Positions 26,953 through 35,175 of a stretch of 64,000 bases of DNA are shown here, piece by piece. How positions within the stretch are numbered: position 1 is the first letter of the stretch; every line of letters starts with the position of its first letter. Source of the DNA: an uncultured Latescibacterota bacterium (GTDB taxonomy: Bacteria > Latescibacterota > UBA2968); the NCBI GenBank assembly GCA_951812755.1, contig OX638329.1:5729563-5793562 (forward strand), written 5' to 3'. The translations under genes were made by a program, and so were the position numbers. The notes beneath the pieces were generated by a model that saw only the letters and a program-made list of their open reading frames with translations, was not told the origin of the DNA and searched no databases.

Positions 26953-28494
26953 TTACCGCGTATTCCTGATCAGATCCAAATCCGTACTGAACAAATCGCG
27001 GATATCGTTAATACCCAGCGCGACCATCGCCATTCGATCAACCCCCAACCCCCAGGCAATAACGGGCACATCCACACCCAGTGGTTGCGTAAGCTCAGGC
27101 CGAAAAAGACCCGCACCGCCGAGTTCAATCCAGCCGAGAACGGGATGCTTCGCCTGAAGTTCGACCGAAGGCTCGGTAAAAGGAAAATAATCGGGCACAT
27201 AGCGCACGTCGTCGGCCTGCGCGATCTCAAGAGCGAACAGCTTGAGCAAACCGAGCAAACTGCGAAAATTTATTTCCTCGCCCAGAACAATACCCTCAGC
27301 CTGAAAAAAATCTGCCGCGTGCGTAGCATCGACATCATCCGGCCGAAAGCAACGCGCAAGGGCGAAATACTTGCCCGGGATATTCGGCTCTGAAGCGAGC
27401 GCACGTCCCGAAAGCGCAGTGCCCTGACTTCGCAAAATAAGGCGGCGCGACTGTGCGGGATTGAATTCATAACGCCACCCACGCGAACCTGTCTCGCCCC
27501 CGTTTTGATGCGCCTCAGCCACCCGGGAAAAATGCGGTTCCTCGGCTTCTCGAGACTGCGTCGGCTCCGTAACATAATACGCATCGTGAATATTGCGCGC
27601 CGCGTGGAACTGCGGCATAAAAAGGGCATCCATATTCCAAAATTCGGTTTCAACCAGCGAACCTTTCATCTCTTCAAAACCGAGTGCCATCAACCGGCGC
27701 CGCACATTGTCCAGATAAGCCCGATAGGGATGGTGCTTCCCTATAAGCACCCGCGGCGGCTTAATCGACAGATCATATCGGCGAAAAGACGCACCCTGCC
27801 ATGTGCCTTTCTGAATCATTTCGGACGTAAGACGAGAAATTTCATCGCCCGTGAGATTGGCTTTAACAACCTCCACAAGCACGCGCCGCCCTTCTTCCGT
27901 CAGACAATAAATCCGCTCCGTGCGCTCGTCTAAACGAACAGGTCCCCTGCCCCCGCCGCGTTTGCGGGCGTTGGCCTGAATATATTGGACAATATCACCG
28001 GGAAAATCACCGATCTCCATTTCGGTATCGGAAAATTTCGCAAAAAGTTCCGGTATAAGCCGATCAACGAAAAAAGAAGCGCGACCTGCATCGACAATAA
28101 CAATAGCCCCTTTGTCCAGATCGATAACCCCATCCTTTTTCAAACCGCCAAATGCACTACCCCAGGCACCTCTGTCAAAACGCTCGTCGGCTTGCAAATC
28201 TTGAATCCCAACGCGCTCTGCGCTCGCCCGGATCAAAAGTGCCGTCTCTGGCGTCGCGCCCTTTGAAGCAAAATCCCGTCCCACTTCCGTAAGCGAAACA
28301 GTCACGCGCGTATTTTCTCCAGTAACTTCGAGTAATTGCTTGGAAATCAGCCACTCAACCGCGCGTCGAACCTGTCCCTCGCCGAGACCCGCGCCACTTT
28401 GAAGTTGTGCATCGGACTGCTCGGCACTGGCATTATTCTTATATACACGCAAAATGCGAATTTCGAGAGCATGTAAAGATGCGAGATCAATCAA
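26953..28494 (-). CDS. pheS: Phenylalanyl-tRNA synthetase alpha subunit, archaeal/eukaryal type
   Basis: 513 residues against about 340 for bacterial PheS. The extra N-terminal part (about 1-200) has winged-helix modules (EIRILRVYKNNASAEQSDAQ and VRRAVEWLISKQLLEV), as in archaeal/eukaryal PheRS alpha. The class II core has motif 2 near FHAARNIHDAYYV and motif 3 GLGVDRMAMVALGINDIRD. A TTG start at 28492-28494 is chosen: GGAG lies 6 nt upstream, and earlier codons overlap the T-box terminator. It is controlled by a Phe T-box. Confidence 0.92.
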   Translation of the reverse strand: MIDLASLHALEIRILRVYKNNASAEQSDAQLQSGAGLGEGQVRRAVEWLISKQLLEVTGENTRVTVSLTEVGRDFASKGATPETALLIRASAERVGIQDLQADERFDRGAWGSAFGGLKKDGVIDLDKGAIVIVDAGRASFFVDRLIPELFAKFSDTEMEIGDFPGDIVQYIQANARKRGGGRGPVRLDERTERIYCLTEEGRRVLVEVVKANLTGDEISRLTSEMIQKGTWQGASFRRYDLSIKPPRVLIGKHHPYRAYLDNVRRRLMALGFEEMKGSLVETEFWNMDALFMPQFHAARNIHDAYYVTEPTQSREAEEPHFSRVAEAHQNGGETGSRGWRYEFNPAQSRRLILRSQGTALSGRALASEPNIPGKYFALARCFRPDDVDATHAADFFQAEGIVLGEEINFRSLLGLLKLFALEIAQADDVRYVPDYFPFTEPSVELQAKHPVLGWIELGGAGLFRPELTQPLGVDVPVIAWGLGVDRMAMVALGINDIRDLFSTDLDLIRNTR

Positions 28495-28522
28495 GAGAAA
28501 CTCCAATGTTAGTATAGAAAAC

Positions 28523-28790
28523 AAAAAGCCCCTTCGTCATCATAGGGACGAAAGAGCTTTTCCGCGGTACCACCCTATTTGCGCTTAAAAGCACCACTCA
28601 GTAGATGGCTATCACCATCCTGTCCATTGTCGGCGGACTCACCGGCTCGGCTTAATAGGAAACAGTCTTTCCATTCGGCTTTGCAGCTCAAGAGGGAACT
28701 TCACCTGTGCATCCTGCAGATGTGCTTTCAGCCCAGAACACATCCTCTCTGTCCAGTTGGGAACAGGCTACTTTTCTCCGTCATCACTTT
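28523..28790 (-). ncRNA. T-box riboswitch (tRNA-Phe sensing) upstream of pheST
   Basis: The diagnostic T-box AGGGTGGTACCGCGG lies at 28576-28562. Stem I has GATGACGGAGAAAAGTAG, CAGAGAGGATG and GGGCTGAAAG; the specifier loop reads GTGAAGTTCCCTCTTGAG, giving UUC (28698-28696), a Phe codon. The terminator is a GC-rich stem (28528-28557) with T5. Uncharged tRNA-Phe should pair with UUC and the T-box bulge, form the antiterminator and switch on pheST. Confidence 0.93.
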
Positions 28791-28798
28791 GAAGGCAA

Positions 28799-28827
28799 AA
28801 CATAGAAATTTACGCTACAGGTGTCAA
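28799..28827 (-). promoter_or_regulatory. Promoter of the pheS T-box leader
   Basis: On the minus strand TTGACA (28827-28822), a 17-bp spacer and TATGTT (28804-28799). It starts just past the selenoprotein gene stop at 28844, so pheST has its own promoter. Confidence 0.78.
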
Positions 28828-28843
28828 GCCGAAAGTCGCAAAT

Positions 28844-30130
28844 CTATCCGTCAACCGTTTTTCCAAATGCCTCCACAAAAAGGAGAAAATCGGTAATACC
28901 AACCACACCATCGCCATCGATATCGAATTTGGAATTGGTTGATCCAAATGCCTCCACAAAAAGGAGAAAATCGGTAATACCAATCACGCCATCGCCATCA
29001 AAATCGGCCCTGGGGTTAGCAGAAGCAACCTTGACTATTATAGAAACGGATAATGTCTGTGTGGCACTATTCGGATCATTACTCGAAATAGTGATATTAC
29101 CCGAAAACTCACCCGCCGTCGAACTTGGAAACATAATCGTCACTGTCTGTGAACCATTGGGTTCCAGTGTGAACATCGTAGTATCAAACGTCAAACCCGG
29201 CACATCGCTCTCGATACCTGTTATCTCCAAATCCGCTGTACCCGTATTCGTAATCGTAATAGTTTGTTCACCTGTTTGACCTGCGTCAATCGTCCCGAAA
29301 TCAACAGGTGATTGCGGCACCTCAATCGTCGGCGCAGGTGGCGGTTGGACGATCACGGAAACGGATAACGTCTGTGTTGCACGATCCGGGTCATTACTCG
29401 AAATAGTGATATTACCCGAAAACTCACCCGCCGTCGAACTTGGAAACATAATCGTCACTGTCTGTGAACTATTGGGTTCCAGTGTGAACATCGTAGTATC
29501 AAACGTCAAACCCGGCACATCGCTCTCGATACCTGTTATCTCCAAATCCGCTGTACCCGTATTCGTGATCGTAATCGTCTGCTGACCCGTTTGACCGGCG
29601 TCAATCGTCCCGAAATCAACAGGTGATTGCGGCACCTCAATCGTCGGCGCAGGTGACGGTATCTGCGCCAACAACTCAGTAACCTTGTTTTTCACGCTTG
29701 TAACAGAACTTGCACTCAGATTACCCGTGGCGGGCAATGCCACAGTCCCATTGGGACCAACCACAACGAAATTCTCATACGAGGCTGGAGCAGAACTACT
29801 CGCATTTAGAAGCATGGGAAAGGTGATGCCTCCGTTCCTGCGAAAACCATCAACCTGTGACTGACTACCACCCCAGGTATCGAGACCGAGCATCTCAACA
29901 TTGGGGTTTGCTTTATACTCTTGCCATAATGTTTCGAGTCGCGGACCCGCCGCTTGACAGGACGGTCAGCCATATCCAATAATCGCAAGCACGAGCACTT
30001 TGCCGCGATAGTCAGAAGCACTATATGTATTGCCGTCGGTGCCTCGTAGAGAAAAATTAACCGTTTGTGCAGAGGCAGACCCTACGAGCAGAAGTAGAAT
30101 CATCGGGATGGATAATAGATATTTACGCAT
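28844..30130 (-). CDS. Candidate selenoprotein: secreted redoxin with UxxC, two ASH-like domains and dockerin-like C terminus (copy 1)
   Basis: 428 residues if the in-frame TGA at 29966-29968 is read as selenocysteine (residue 55). Signal peptide 1-21; TlpA/redoxin-like domain about 22-155 with IIGYG-U-PSCQAAGP, so TGA falls on the first Cys of the CxxC motif; two near-identical ASH/DUF1573-like beta-sandwiches (about 160-258, 262-360); dockerin-like EF-hand pair (DFDGDGVIGITDFL and DIDGDGVVGITDFL). SD AAGGAG precedes the ATG. The frame is intact on both sides of TGA, the paralogue has TGA at the same site, and a SECIS-like hairpin follows. Alternative: a Cys-to-stop pseudogene. Confidence 0.8.
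29022..29645. repeat. Internal tandem duplication (about 300 bp) in selenoprotein copy 1
   Basis: The two ASH-like domains are encoded by nearly identical DNA blocks of about 300 bp (roughly 29022-29333 and 29340-29645), sharing long runs such as GAAATAGTGATATTACCCGA. Copy 2 of the gene has only one block. This indicates recent domain duplication. Confidence 0.8.
29938..29958 (-). promoter_or_regulatory. Candidate bacterial SECIS hairpin of selenoprotein copy 1
   Basis: Counted from the base after UGA, nt 8-10 GUC pair with 26-28 GAC, and 13-16 GCGG with 22-25 CCGC, with AA bulged at 11-12. The apical loop is CGGGU (17-21), with G as its second base. Distance and loop G fit the published bacterial SECIS consensus. 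Copy 2 keeps the same loop at the same distance. Confidence 0.65.
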
Positions 30131-30248
30131 GGGATTTCTCCTTATATATTGTTTTTCACCCCCCGCCCCTCCTCGGCACGGGAGACCAGATCTCCCCTGC
30201 TCGCAGGAAGAGGGTCAGGAGGTAAAGTCCTGATAAATTTAAAACAAC

Positions 30249-30382
30249 TAGTTCATTGCGGCAAAAGAGACTACCCATATCAATCTTACTTGCGATTGTC
30301 ATTGCGGCATGGTTTTAGCCGCAATCCAGAAGGTTTTGCTGTTCATGTCTATATGGGGCATGATTTACGCCACGATGCACTA
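30249..30382. mobile_element. MITE-like element, family B copy 3 (134 bp)
   Basis: Ends TAGTTCATTGCGGC and GCCACGATGCACTA; in inverse orientation to copies 1 and 2 but the same length as copy 2, with the same interior (TGTCTATATGGGGCATGATT). It joins directly onto a truncated duplicate of the pheS T-box leader. Confidence 0.75.
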
Positions 30383-30480
30383 GCCCAGGACACATCCTCT
30401 CTGTGCAGTTGGGAACAGGTTACTTTTCTCCGTCATAGCTTTGAAAACAAAACATAGAAATTTGCGCCCAAGTATCAAGC
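30383..30480 (-). pseudogene. Truncated duplicate of the Phe T-box leader and its promoter
   Basis: Near-identical to 28733-28830: promoter (TTGATA, 16-bp spacer, TATGTT), then TATGACGGAGAAAAGTAA, CCTGTTCCCAACTG, CAGAGAGGATGTG and GGGCT. It stops at the equivalent of mid-Stem I, where MITE B3 begins. The specifier loop, T-box sequence and terminator are missing. It came along with the duplication of the upstream selenoprotein gene. Confidence 0.85.
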
Positions 30481-30505
30481 CGAAAGTCGCAAATCAAAAG
30501 CCGAA

Positions 30506-31495
30506 TTATCCGTCAACCGTTTTTCCAAATGCCTCCACAAAAAGGAGAAAATCGGTAATACCAACCACGCCATCGCCATCGATATCGAATTTGGAGTTGG
30601 TTGATCCAAATGCCTCCACAAAAAGGAGAAAATCGGTAATACCAACCACGCCATCGCCATCAAAATCGGCCCTGGGGTTGGCAGAAGCAACCTTGACTAT
30701 TATAGAAACGGATAATGTCTGTGTTACACGATCCGGATCATTACTCAAAATATTGATATTTCCCGAAAACGTGCCCACTGTCGAACTCGGAAACGTAATC
30801 GTCACCGTCTGCGAACCATTGGGCACCAGCGTGAAAGTAGAAGGTTCAAACGTCATACCCGACACATTGCTCTCAATACCCGTAACCTCAAGGGATCCCG
30901 TACCCGTATTTGTGATCGTAATCGTTTGTTCACCCGTTTGACCAGCATCAATAGTACCGAAATCAACTACCGTTTGCTGCACAGCGATCGCTGGCATCGG
31001 GGGTATTTGTTTTAACAGATTCTCAACCACTGCTTCCGTTGATCCAGCAGAAATGGATGATCTCAAACCGCTTTTTGACAATCCCACGATCCCATCGTGA
31101 CCAACGACAATGAGATCCTCCATATTAAACGGGGTACCTGCTATTCGACCTGCGTTTAGAAGCAAGGGAAAGGTGACATCCGTCCTATCCTTAAAAGACT
31201 GAACCTGAGACCGCTTGCCATTCCAAACATCGAGACCAAACATCTTAACATTGGGGTTATTTTCATACTTTTCCCAAAACGCTTTGAGTGAGGGACCCGC
31301 CCCCAGACAGCTTCCTCAGCTCCACCCAAAGGCCGCCAGCACGATCACTTTGCCGCGATAGTCAAAAGTGCTATGTGTATTACCGTCAAGGTCCTGTAGG
31401 GAAAAATCAGCAATCGGTTGCCCGACAGTTGCGGCAGAGGCAGATCCAACGATCAGAAGCAGAATCATCAGGATGGACAATAGATATTGGCGCAC
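30506..31495 (-). CDS. Candidate selenoprotein: secreted redoxin with UxxC, one ASH-like domain and dockerin-like C terminus (copy 2)
   Basis: 329 residues if TGA at 31316-31318 is selenocysteine (residue 60). Signal peptide; redoxin-like domain with LAAFGWS-U-GSCLGAGPSLKA, TGA again at the first Cys of CxxC; one ASH-like domain; the same dockerin-like pair. The GTG at 31493-31495 is chosen as it aligns with the ATG of copy 1 behind GAGG; an ATG five codons upstream is the alternative. Sequence outside the 3' part differs clearly from copy 1, yet TGA is conserved, which argues for function. Likely periplasmic or surface redox role. Confidence 0.8.
31289..31305 (-). promoter_or_regulatory. Candidate bacterial SECIS hairpin of selenoprotein copy 2
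   Basis: Counted from the base after UGA, UGGGGG (11-16) pairs with CCCUCA (22-27) around the loop CGGGU (17-21). The C14-G24 pair of copy 1 is G14-C24 here, and G13-C25 is G13-U25: both changes keep pairing. Same loop and distance as copy 1. Confidence 0.65.
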
Positions 31496-31594
31496 GGTAT
31501 TTGTCCTCATATATTAGTGAAAGAGAAAAACTGTATTTATCAACGCTTCAATTTAACAGAAGTTTCTCCACAGGTCAACCAAAAGGAGCGCGCA

Positions 31595-32434
31595 ATGGAC
31601 ATTCTCAACGAGAAAAAAAAATCGTTTTTTAATACCTTTGGATTTCTCGCATTTCCGGGATTATTGGCAGATTGCATCGACGAAATCATCGACGCATTTG
31701 AAGCGATATGGGATCAACGGGGAGGGGGACACAACGGGCAACCGCACGACGGCAAACGCCGATCGTGCATTGTGCCATTTATCGACCAGCACGAACGGCT
31801 GTGCGCGCTATTAGATGATCCGCGGATAAAAGAAATCCTGATCGGCTTACTGGGTGAAAATTTCAACTACATGGGATCAGACGGAAATTACTATGCTGGC
31901 GACACGCAATGGCATTCGGATGGCTGGGGCAAGGAAATACGATTTGTAAAAATAGCCCTGTACCTGGATCCCCTAACGCGCGACACGGGTTGTTTGCGCG
32001 TCATCCCGGGGAGTCACTATCTCAGAGATCAATACGCAAATAATGTCGAAAACACCGTCCGAAAATCCCAGGATGAATGGGACATGCACGGACCAGACAT
32101 ACCCGCGTTAGCCCTGGAAACCAATCCGGGCGATGTCGTCGTATTCAATCACAACTTAAAACACGCGGCCTTTGGCGGCAGTCCACGTCGGCGAATGTTC
32201 ACCATCAACTGCAGCGAACGCTTCCCTGAAGATGAAGAACACATTGCACTATTAAAAACACAGATTGCCGCACGCGCGCGGTTCTGGAACAATCGCGCTT
32301 ACGGCAAAATCATGCTCGCAACCGCTGGTCCCGAACGCAAAAAACACCTGACACAAGTCATGGCACACGACGATCACCTCGCCGAACTCTCCGCACGCGC
32401 AAGAGAAGAAATGCCCGAGCCGTCGCGTGGATAA
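31595..32434 (+). CDS. Phytanoyl-CoA dioxygenase (PhyH)-family Fe(II)/2-oxoglutarate oxygenase
   Basis: 279 residues. Double-stranded beta-helix with the iron facial triad: HSD of WHSDGWG (about residues 109-111) and a distal His in VFNHNLKHAAFGG, then an Arg-rich RRRMFTINC for 2-oxoglutarate. Members hydroxylate diverse small molecules, so substrate is open. The ATG at 31595 follows AAAGGAG; the frame is open 36 codons upstream but overlaps the divergent selenoprotein start. A terminator follows, so it is monocistronic. Confidence 0.9.
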   Translation: MDILNEKKKSFFNTFGFLAFPGLLADCIDEIIDAFEAIWDQRGGGHNGQPHDGKRRSCIVPFIDQHERLCALLDDPRIKEILIGLLGENFNYMGSDGNYYAGDTQWHSDGWGKEIRFVKIALYLDPLTRDTGCLRVIPGSHYLRDQYANNVENTVRKSQDEWDMHGPDIPALALETNPGDVVVFNHNLKHAAFGGSPRRRMFTINCSERFPEDEEHIALLKTQIAARARFWNNRAYGKIMLATAGPERKKHLTQVMAHDDHLAELSARAREEMPEPSRG

Positions 32435-32457
32435 CGCGGACACTACCAAAAACCCAT

Positions 32458-32492
32458 AAAGCCCTGTGATCTCGAATCGCGGGGCTTTTTTT
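32458..32492 (+). terminator. Intrinsic terminator after the PhyH gene
   Basis: AAAGCCCTGTGAT, a 5-nt loop and ATCGCGGGGCTTT form a stem with two mismatches or G-U pairs, followed by T7. Confidence 0.8.
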
Positions 32493-32562
32493 ATTTAGGA
32501 ATCCGCGCTTTCGAGTCACATATATATAGCGGGCGGAAAAACAAGCGGTCAGCGATCAGCAA

Positions 32563-32602
32563 AAACCCTCTGGATCGCGGCTAAAAACATGCCGCGATGA
32601 CA
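32563..32602. repeat. REP-like palindrome, single copy
   Basis: CCCTCTGGATCGCGGCTAAA then AACATGCCGCGATGAC, the array-type palindrome, about 40 bp before the sigma fusion gene. Confidence 0.8.
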
Positions 32603-32640
32603 GACGGTCCCAGCGCAACAATCGTCTATCCGGAGTTACA

Positions 32641-33870
32641 ATGAGCAAACGCGATGCAGAGCAAGTTCAAAAAGTATTGGCTGGCGACCAGGCTGCTTAC
32701 GAACCGCTGGTCGAGGCGTATCAAGGACGCATCTTTGCCTTTGTAGCTGGTCGAACCCGCAACTTTTCCGAAACTGAAGACATCGTACAAAATGCGTTTG
32801 TGGAGGCATACATGCATCTCAAGTCTCTAAAATCGCCCGAAAAATTCTCAGGTTGGCTGCGGGGAATCGCACTCAATCTGTCGAACAAATGGCTTCAACA
32901 AAAACGCCCAATCATCTCAATGGACGAAACATCACAAGATTTAACACCTGAAATATCGGAATTTCCATTGCCAGATCTACCCGACGAAGCACTGGAAAAA
33001 ACCGAAACAAAAGAAGCCGTTATAGCCGCCGTGGATGCACTGCCAGACATTTACCGGGAATCAGTCTTACTCCACTACATGGAAGACATGACCTATCCCG
33101 AAATCGCCGCCTTTCTCGACATCCCCGAAAGCACAGTAACTGGTCGCCTACAGGTTGCACGCAACCGCTTGCGCGACGAATTGATACCACTGGTAGAAGA
33201 CACACTCCGCGAAAAACGTCCGACACCTCAACTGACGCGCAAAATAATGGTCGCATTACCCCCGCTATTGTACGCGGTGCCAACGCAAGCGAGCCTACTC
33301 GCAAAACTGAAAGGAACGGGCATGATAAAAATAATGGGTATCATCGGCGCAGGTATCGCGGGAACGGGATTGTACTTTGGTGGGATATCGGCAGTGTTGA
33401 ATTGGGGACAAGAAAACAATGAGCTATCCCAAACGTCCCAAATACAGCTCGAATTGGAAACCCCCACCCAAAACGAGCAGCCCATTCCTGAGAAAATTGA
33501 CGATGCAGAGAGCGTAGAATCCTCGCAACAAGAAGTCCAATCCGATTCCAATACAAGCGGCGAAACACAAACAGAAAAACTGGACTTCAGAATGGAAACT
33601 TCGCCACAAGATTCACTGGTAAAAATAGTGTACTGGATACCAGAAACGGTTTATTCAGATTCTGTCTTTGTAGAACTCGATTTCTACAATAGTCAGGGAG
33701 CAAGGGCGGCCAAACCGGTCAACAAAACACACGCGCCGGGCTCTTATACCACGTTCTTATCTAAACAGGGACTTCCCGACGGAATATACTTTGTGAGACT
33801 ACACGCAAACCGATCAGACAAAAATGCCCAGGTACGAAAATTGAATCTAATTTGGAAAGAAAGAAAGTGA
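32641..33870 (+). CDS. ECF sigma factor fused to a membrane anchor and extracytoplasmic domain
   Basis: 409 residues. Sigma region 2 (about 15-85, with DIVQNAFVEAYMHLKS) and region 4 (about 125-180, TYPEIAAFLDIPESTVTGRL) are complete. A transmembrane helix follows (about 227-250, IKIMGIIGAGIAGTGLYFGG), then a Glu/Gln/Ser-rich linker and a C-terminal beta domain (about 310-409; LVKIVYWIPE..GIYFVRL..KLNLIW) resembling FlgD-Ig or type IX-like sorting domains. The layout suggests a sigma factor tethered to the membrane with its own sensor. SD GGAG. The TlpA gene follows by 8 bp. Confidence 0.8.
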   Translation: MSKRDAEQVQKVLAGDQAAYEPLVEAYQGRIFAFVAGRTRNFSETEDIVQNAFVEAYMHLKSLKSPEKFSGWLRGIALNLSNKWLQQKRPIISMDETSQDLTPEISEFPLPDLPDEALEKTETKEAVIAAVDALPDIYRESVLLHYMEDMTYPEIAAFLDIPESTVTGRLQVARNRLRDELIPLVEDTLREKRPTPQLTRKIMVALPPLLYAVPTQASLLAKLKGTGMIKIMGIIGAGIAGTGLYFGGISAVLNWGQENNELSQTSQIQLELETPTQNEQPIPEKIDDAESVESSQQEVQSDSNTSGETQTEKLDFRMETSPQDSLVKIVYWIPETVYSDSVFVELDFYNSQGARAAKPVNKTHAPGSYTTFLSKQGLPDGIYFVRLHANRSDKNAQVRKLNLIWKERK

Positions 33871-33878
33871 GGCTCATC

Positions 33879-35162
33879 ATGTATTTCAACAAGTGCAAAC
33901 TAATAGCGAGTCTGGCGATATGTCTAATTGCATATTCCCCGTGTCTTGCACAACAACCAACCCATTCCAAAGAAGAAATGAATCGCTTTAACCAATTTAG
34001 GGGCGGATACCCCCCCGAGACCACAGAGCAGTATTGGGAGAGCATATTGGGGCTCGAGCAACTGCTTGCAGATTATCCCAACACCTTTTTGAAAGGCGAC
34101 ATTTCCATCGCCCTGTTGAATTATTACCATCATGTCACCGATGATCCACACCTGTTGATAGAGCTATCTGACAAAATGCTCGCATTGCGAATGTATTCTA
34201 ACAGTGCTTACCAAACGGCTGCTCGGGTACTTGTAGATAAAGGCGTTCGATCAGATAAGACACTCCTATACGCACAAAACGCATTAAAAGAAGCATTGCA
34301 GAAACAGAAAAAATGGGGAGATAATGGTCGAGGAGAACTAATCTGCCGAGATCTATTGGCGAGTGCTCATCAACTCCTTGGACAACACGACCGCGCTGTC
34401 GAAGAAATAAAGACTGTGATTCGCGGTTGGCAAACACGAGAAGATTTAGGCAACCTGGAACTGGCATCACGACAGGCATCAGTAGATAAAGCAAAGACCC
34501 ACTTACTTCGGATCTATATCGACCAAAAAGCATGGACAGAGGCTTATGAACTCGCCTCAGAACTATTGCTAACCTCTGTCATACGCCAGAATATTGCAGA
34601 ACTGTGGAGCCAGGCTTATGCTGGCAAACACGGCTCAGGTGCGGGAATGAGCAAAGCTTATGCTTCCTTAAAAGCCGAGTGGGATAAGAAAATCATCCAA
34701 AGCGTCGAAAAAAAACGCATATTACGCCCTGCACCCACCTTTGAAGTCCAAAAGTTAGACGGTGAGAAAATCACTTCCGCAGACTTAAAAGGCAAAGCTG
34801 TAGTACTAACATTTTGGGCGGGATGGTGCAGCCCGTGCATTGAAGAACTGCCCTATCTCCAAAACCTCAAAACGCAATTTCGCAAGCAAAATGTCGAATT
34901 TTTAGCAGTAAATATCGACCAGGACAGCCCAACGCGCCGGGACATGGTCGCCAGCTTTCGCTACCAGAGCGCACCACTTTTAACCTTTGCACTGGGCGAT
35001 CTGGAAATGCGAAAAGCGTTTGGCTCTGCCGAGATTCCCTATACCTGCATCATCGATCAGAACGGACAGATTCGGTATGAACGCAAGGGATTAGGTGTAG
35101 ATTTCAGCGTGGCAATGGCGCATCAATTGGAGTGGGTCATCGGAATGAACGAAGCACACTGA
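33879..35162 (+). CDS. TlpA-like thioredoxin with N-terminal helical-repeat region
   Basis: 427 residues. Signal peptide (about 1-24), a helical TPR-like region (about 40-260) and a C-terminal TlpA/ResA-type thioredoxin domain (about 285-427) with the active site WAGWCSPCIEELP. It should reduce disulfides or act in envelope redox chemistry. The ATG at 33879 follows AGTGAGG, 8 bp past the sigma fusion stop, so the two are an operon. Its CxxC is the Cys counterpart of the UxxC in the redoxins at 28.8-31.5 kb. Confidence 0.85.
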   Translation: MYFNKCKLIASLAICLIAYSPCLAQQPTHSKEEMNRFNQFRGGYPPETTEQYWESILGLEQLLADYPNTFLKGDISIALLNYYHHVTDDPHLLIELSDKMLALRMYSNSAYQTAARVLVDKGVRSDKTLLYAQNALKEALQKQKKWGDNGRGELICRDLLASAHQLLGQHDRAVEEIKTVIRGWQTREDLGNLELASRQASVDKAKTHLLRIYIDQKAWTEAYELASELLLTSVIRQNIAELWSQAYAGKHGSGAGMSKAYASLKAEWDKKIIQSVEKKRILRPAPTFEVQKLDGEKITSADLKGKAVVLTFWAGWCSPCIEELPYLQNLKTQFRKQNVEFLAVNIDQDSPTRRDMVASFRYQSAPLLTFALGDLEMRKAFGSAEIPYTCIIDQNGQIRYERKGLGVDFSVAMAHQLEWVIGMNEAH

Positions 35163-35175
35163 TCGGGATAGGAAT

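Noticed and set aside
28844-31510. Two pseudogenes, or split genes, caused by nonsense mutation
   Set aside because: A single TGA at the same catalytic codon in both diverged copies, intact frames on either side, signal peptides and SD sites kept, and a matching hairpin after each TGA all favour recoding. It cannot be fully excluded without the rest of the genome.
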